Assembly (NCBI GenBank): GCA_938017885.1
Contig: CALIJD010000020.1
Location: 1 to 8,617, forward strand
Direction: 5' to 3'
Source of the DNA: an uncultured Granulicatella sp.
GTDB lineage: Bacteria; Bacillota; Bacilli; Lactobacillales; Aerococcaceae
Length of the DNA stretch: 8,617 nt
In this document: positions 6,461 to 8,617 of the stretch, in pieces
Layout of the letters: each line of letters begins with the position of its first letter
Numbering within the stretch: position 1 is the stretch's first letter
Made by a program: the position numbers and the translations under genes
The notes under the pieces: model-generated
The model's input: the letters and a program-made list of their open reading frames with translations, nothing else
The model's database searches: none
What the model was told of the DNA's origin: nothing

Positions 6461-6988
6461 CTATTTTTTTGAAAAATATTGAAGAATTTTAATATGAGCC
6501 AACGCGTAATTTGCGGCTACCCCAACAGCTATTCCTGCAAAGATTCCAACGATTGACATTGCTGGTAAATATAAGAGCACCGTCCATGATTTAGCCATCC
6601 AACTTGCTACCATCAATTGCCCTACATTGTGCAGAATTCCACCAGTAGCACTCACTCCGATCATGCTGACCCGCTTTTCACCAAGTTGCTTTACAAGGTA
6701 CATTCCGATAAAGCTGACAAGGGCACCCATACCACTATATAGAAAAGTAGAAAAAGTCCCTCCAAGAACGGTTGTCAGCAACGTTTTCATCACAATGACA
6801 AAGACGACCTCTTTAAACGATAAAGTATATAAACTAATTAAAGTTACTATATTCGCCAATCCCAACTTAGCCCCTGGTGCAAACGCAAAAGGAAACGGAA
6901 TGGCTTGTTCCAACAACCCTAAGACAATTCCTTGAGCAGTTAATAATGCGATAAAAACAAGCTTTCTTAAATTACTACTGTTCTGCAT
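6461..6988 (-). CDS. eetB: EetB, membrane protein of the EET locus (heptaprenyl diphosphate synthase component I/Gx transporter family)
   Basis: A 175-residue hydrophobic protein with about five membrane helices. It carries the conserved stretches of this family: APGAKLGLANI (37-47), a Gly-rich GGTFSTFLYSGMGAL (76-90) and ATGGILHNVGQL (114-125). In Listeria the homologue EetB, paired with EetA, is needed for EET but its molecular role is not settled; database names such as heptaprenyl diphosphate synthase component I or Gx transporter reflect this. No eetA is found on either side. AAGGAG lies 7 nt before the ATG at 6988. An out-of-frame ATG 5 nt upstream is ignored. No promoter was seen in the short gap behind the FemABX terminator, so expression may depend on readthrough or on a promoter inside the upstream gene. 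Confidence 0.82.
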   Translation of the reverse strand: MQNSSNLRKLVFIALLTAQGIVLGLLEQAIPFPFAFAPGAKLGLANIVTLISLYTLSFKEVVFVIVMKTLLTTVLGGTFSTFLYSGMGALVSFIGMYLVKQLGEKRVSMIGVSATGGILHNVGQLMVASWMAKSWTVLLYLPAMSIVGIFAGIAVGVAANYALAHIKILQYFSKK

Positions 6989-7011
6989 TCCATTCTCCTT
7001 TCAATCTTTTC

Positions 7012-7044
7012 TAAAAAAGGCCGGAAACTTCTTCCAGCCTTTTT
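7012..7044 (-). terminator. Terminator of the FemABX gene
   Basis: A 13-bp stem with one G-U wobble (7032-7044 with 7014-7026, 5-nt loop) starts one base after the FemABX stop and ends in a run of Ts on the minus strand. A-rich and T-rich flanks make it symmetric, so it could work both ways. It lies only 24 bp before the eetB ATG. Confidence 0.85.
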
Positions 7045-7045
7045 A

Positions 7046-8350
7046 CTATTTTTTACGTCTTACTAATAATTTATTCTTCAAGCTCACGGCTTTTGGTGCC
7101 CATGTATGGAACAGTTCAAACCAGAACTTCGAAATTGGCATATCAAATTCGCCGATATATTCCACTAACTCCGGATCAAACGATTGCTTGAATCCGTTAA
7201 TCCCACCATGATGTTCTTGGTCTTCAGAAACTCCAAAGAAGTCAAACGAACGGATGCCTTTTTCATCGTAAAGAGTTTGCATAATCCAAGATACAAGCGC
7301 CTTATTCGCGTTTAATCCACCATCGTCAGTGATATTCGCTCCATATAAGTAGTACGCTTTATCTAAGTACGTTACGACGAATGCTCCGCTGACGACTTTC
7401 CCTTCTGGATATTGTTTTAAGTCACCTTTCACACGTTCAATTTCTTTTTCGTATTTTTCAATATTTACTTTTAGAGAGTCGATTTGTTTTTGAACATTTT
7501 CAATTCGCTTAGGATTATTAAGGGCTCCCAATTGTCCTGTTAACTTATCGAACTCTTTTTGCGCAGTTTCTAAGCGATTTGTCGCAAATGATAATTGGAC
7601 ATTATAGTCTACTTTTGCAAAGTATAAATCCACCATGCCTTTAGGGTGAAGGTGTTGGTACATTGTTGTTAAATACTCGATACTACGTGCCACATATTGA
7701 TCACGTTCAGCCGTAATTTTATTCAACTCATCATAGATTGGCATATCTTCAAGCGTTCCTTTGTAGCAAACAACCCCTTGTTTTTTTGCTACATTCACTT
7801 TATACCGTTCTTTTTTATTGAACGTTTCGACGATGCCTTTTCCTTCATCTTTCAACGATAAAATCATTGTTAAACGTGGTTGAATCCCATCAAAACCTAA
7901 ATCCATTGGACGTTCGACAAAGCCAGAAGCTAAAATATTTTTGCGAAACTCTTCATTGTTGAATCCACCTTCGACCATTTCGAACTTGTTGGTCCATTCA
8001 CGCCATTGTAATTCTGGGTCAATCTTTAATCCAAATGCATTTTTAGCTTTTAAATACACTTTTAAAGTCGCAAAGACCGATTTTAATTGTTCTGCATTTG
8101 TATAATCCGTTACAATCCCACGAGGCGCGTACGCTAAATACTTATTCACTCCGGGTAATTTACGATAAAGAATCATCGCAGCTGCAACGGGTTCATGAGC
8201 ATCTGTCATGACCAGCAATACATCTTTTGTCCATGAGCCATCTGCCTTCACTTCACCCCATTCAGGCGTTTGAAAAACCGTTCTGTTGGCTTGTGTTTCC
8301 ATAAAAGAATGATACTCTTCTAACGCATTCGACATCTGTTTTATATACAT
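7046..8350 (-). CDS. FemABX-family aminoacyltransferase for peptidoglycan interpeptide bridge
   Basis: A 434-residue FemA/FemB/FmhB/MurM-type enzyme, a cytoplasmic transferase that moves amino acids from aminoacyl-tRNA to the lysine side chain of lipid-linked peptidoglycan precursors. Two GNAT-like halves are visible: an N-terminal one with TPEWGEVK (28-35) and APRGIVTDYTN (75-85), and a C-terminal one with VSGAFVVTYLDKAYYLYGA (330-348), FDFFGVSED (379-387) and GGINGFKQSF (392-401). Between them a charged coiled coil (about 255-313) forms the helical arm typical of this family. The C-terminus is basic. Which residue it adds, and at which bridge position, cannot be told. The reading frame extends to a TTG at 8428, but the promoter at 8385-8413 lies inside that extension, so ATG at 8350 (GAGAG 7 nt upstream) is chosen; ATG at 8335 is possible. 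Confidence 0.88.
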   Translation of the reverse strand: MYIKQMSNALEEYHSFMETQANRTVFQTPEWGEVKADGSWTKDVLLVMTDAHEPVAAAMILYRKLPGVNKYLAYAPRGIVTDYTNAEQLKSVFATLKVYLKAKNAFGLKIDPELQWREWTNKFEMVEGGFNNEEFRKNILASGFVERPMDLGFDGIQPRLTMILSLKDEGKGIVETFNKKERYKVNVAKKQGVVCYKGTLEDMPIYDELNKITAERDQYVARSIEYLTTMYQHLHPKGMVDLYFAKVDYNVQLSFATNRLETAQKEFDKLTGQLGALNNPKRIENVQKQIDSLKVNIEKYEKEIERVKGDLKQYPEGKVVSGAFVVTYLDKAYYLYGANITDDGGLNANKALVSWIMQTLYDEKGIRSFDFFGVSEDQEHHGGINGFKQSFDPELVEYIGEFDMPISKFWFELFHTWAPKAVSLKNKLLVRRKK

Positions 8351-8384
8351 GTGTGCACTCTCTTTCTTTTCATGTTTCCTTATC

Positions 8385-8413
8385 AGTATTACACTTTCAG
8401 AAAAATATGTCAA
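8385..8413 (-). promoter_or_regulatory. Promoter for the FemABX gene
   Basis: Minus-strand perfect -35 TTGACA (8408-8413), 17-bp spacer, and -10 AATACT (8385-8390) with an extended TGT element. Predicted start is near 8378, giving a leader of about 28 nt before the ATG at 8350. It excludes the longer TTG-initiated frame. Confidence 0.75.
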
Positions 8414-8469
8414 AACTTTACGTATCAATGGAAATGGATGTTTGGTAACGGCATCTGTATCAAAAACCG

Positions 8470-8509
8470 AAATCTAACATATAAGTTACGTAACTTATAT
8501 GTTAGATTT
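8470..8509. repeat. Perfect 40-bp palindrome between glnA and the FemABX gene
   Basis: Each 20-base arm is the exact reverse complement of the other with no spacer; the centre reads TTACGTAA. It is AT-rich and can form a cruciform or a long RNA hairpin with a tight ACGT loop. On the minus strand it is followed by TTTCGGTTTTTG, so it might act as a second terminator behind glnA. It lies 56 bp upstream of the FemABX -35, so an operator or protein-binding role is also possible. It contains no recognised GlnR, Rex, CcpA or FNR box. Confidence 0.95.
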
Positions 8510-8521
8510 TGCCTTTTACAC

Positions 8522-8548
8522 AAAAAAGAGCGCATCACGAAGATACGC
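8522..8548 (-). terminator. Terminator of glnA
   Basis: A 7-bp stem with one G-U wobble (8542-8548 with 8530-8536, 5-nt loop) is followed on the minus strand by TCTTTTTTG. It starts 16 bp after the glnA stop codon. Confidence 0.8.
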
Positions 8549-8564
8549 CTTTTGATTTAATCTT

Positions 8565-8617
8565 TTAGAATAGTTTTAAGTATTGGTCTAATTCCCATTG
8601 AGTTACTTGACTACGGT
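8565..8617 (-). CDS. glnA: Glutamine synthetase, C-terminal end only (runs off the window)
   Basis: Sixteen codons read RSQVTQWELDQYLKLF before a TAA at 8565-8567. The pattern R-x-Q-V-x-x-W-E-x-x-Q-Y matches the extreme C-terminus of Firmicutes GlnA (type I glutamine synthetase, which makes glutamine from glutamate, ammonia and ATP in the cytoplasm). A terminator follows directly, as expected for the last gene of a glnR-glnA type unit. Only this tail is visible, so the call rests on a short match and on its position as a gene end; nothing can be said of the active site or regulation. Confidence 0.7.
   Translation of the reverse strand, partial: RSQVTQWELDQYLKLF

Noticed and set aside
6448..6475. 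Plus-strand hairpin GAAGG-AAG-CCTTC followed by a run of Ts at the 3' end of eetB
   Set aside because: There is no plus-strand gene to terminate, the stem is only 5 bp with a 3-nt loop, and part of it is coding sequence of eetB. On the minus strand no U-tract follows.
6627..6935. Plus-strand open frame opposite eetB (similarly 5615-5905, 4905-5141, 4348-4548 and 3417-3659)
   Set aside because: All lie opposite conserved minus-strand genes, lack translation signals and show no family features.
8470..8509. Palindrome as an inverted repeat of an insertion sequence or an integration site
   Set aside because: No transposase, recombinase, flanking target duplication or second copy is present in the window.
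8498..8521. Possible GlnR box (TGTnA-N7-TnACA) near glnA
   Set aside because: TGTTA at 8500 and TTACA at 8516 have the wrong spacing, and the position is downstream of glnA instead of at a nitrogen-regulated promoter.
8351..8560. Plus-strand open frame of 69 codons across the FemABX upstream region, the palindrome and the glnA terminator
   Set aside because: It spans a promoter, a perfect palindrome and a terminator, has no ribosome binding site, and its residues look random.

Overview
The window reads as a chromosomal stretch of a low-GC, Gram-positive Lactobacillales-type bacterium (Carnobacteriaceae/Enterococcaceae/Granulicatella-like; the genus is not determinable by eye). Evidence: AT-rich DNA, strong AAGGAG-type ribosome binding sites, TTGACA/TATAAT and TGnTATAAT promoters, lipobox lipoproteins, a FemABX branching enzyme with a coiled-coil arm, and rpmG-secE housekeeping genes. 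All supported genes lie on the minus strand, so transcription runs from high to low coordinates. No stretch longer than about 215 bp lacks a gene, and no mobile element, CRISPR array or tRNA/rRNA gene was seen.

Layout in transcription order: the last 16 codons of glnA (8565-8617) with its terminator; a perfect 40-bp palindrome (8470-8509); a FemABX-family peptidoglycan bridge gene (7046-8350) with promoter and terminator; eetB (6461-6988); ndh2 (4438-6366); dmkB (3389-4366); pplA (2683-3219); fmnB (1426-2529) overlapping dmkA (479-1429) by 4 bp; then rpmG (255-407) and secE (64-234) from a separate strong promoter. A hairpin sits at the left edge.

The middle of the window (479-6988) is a flavin-based extracellular electron transfer (EET) locus of the type described in Listeria. 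Ndh2, a type-II NADH dehydrogenase with an extra C-terminal membrane module, would pass electrons from NADH to demethylmenaquinone. DmkB would make the prenyl chain and DmkA would attach it to 1,4-dihydroxy-2-naphthoate to make that quinone. FmnB would covalently load FMN onto the surface lipoprotein PplA, which would carry electrons out of the cell. EetB is a membrane partner.

Points that stand out: eetA, the usual partner of eetB, is not in the window. The locus is cut into several transcription units, most with their own promoter and terminator, including a promoter whose start point falls inside the preceding terminator hairpin. PplA has one recognisable, atypical flavinylation motif. Ndh2 carries a tandem Ser/Ala/Gly/Thr repeat in a predicted extracytoplasmic loop, which contains two copies of an SGAT core resembling FMN acceptor motifs. 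Start codons of fmnB, pplA and the FemABX gene should be set downstream of the longest reading frame.
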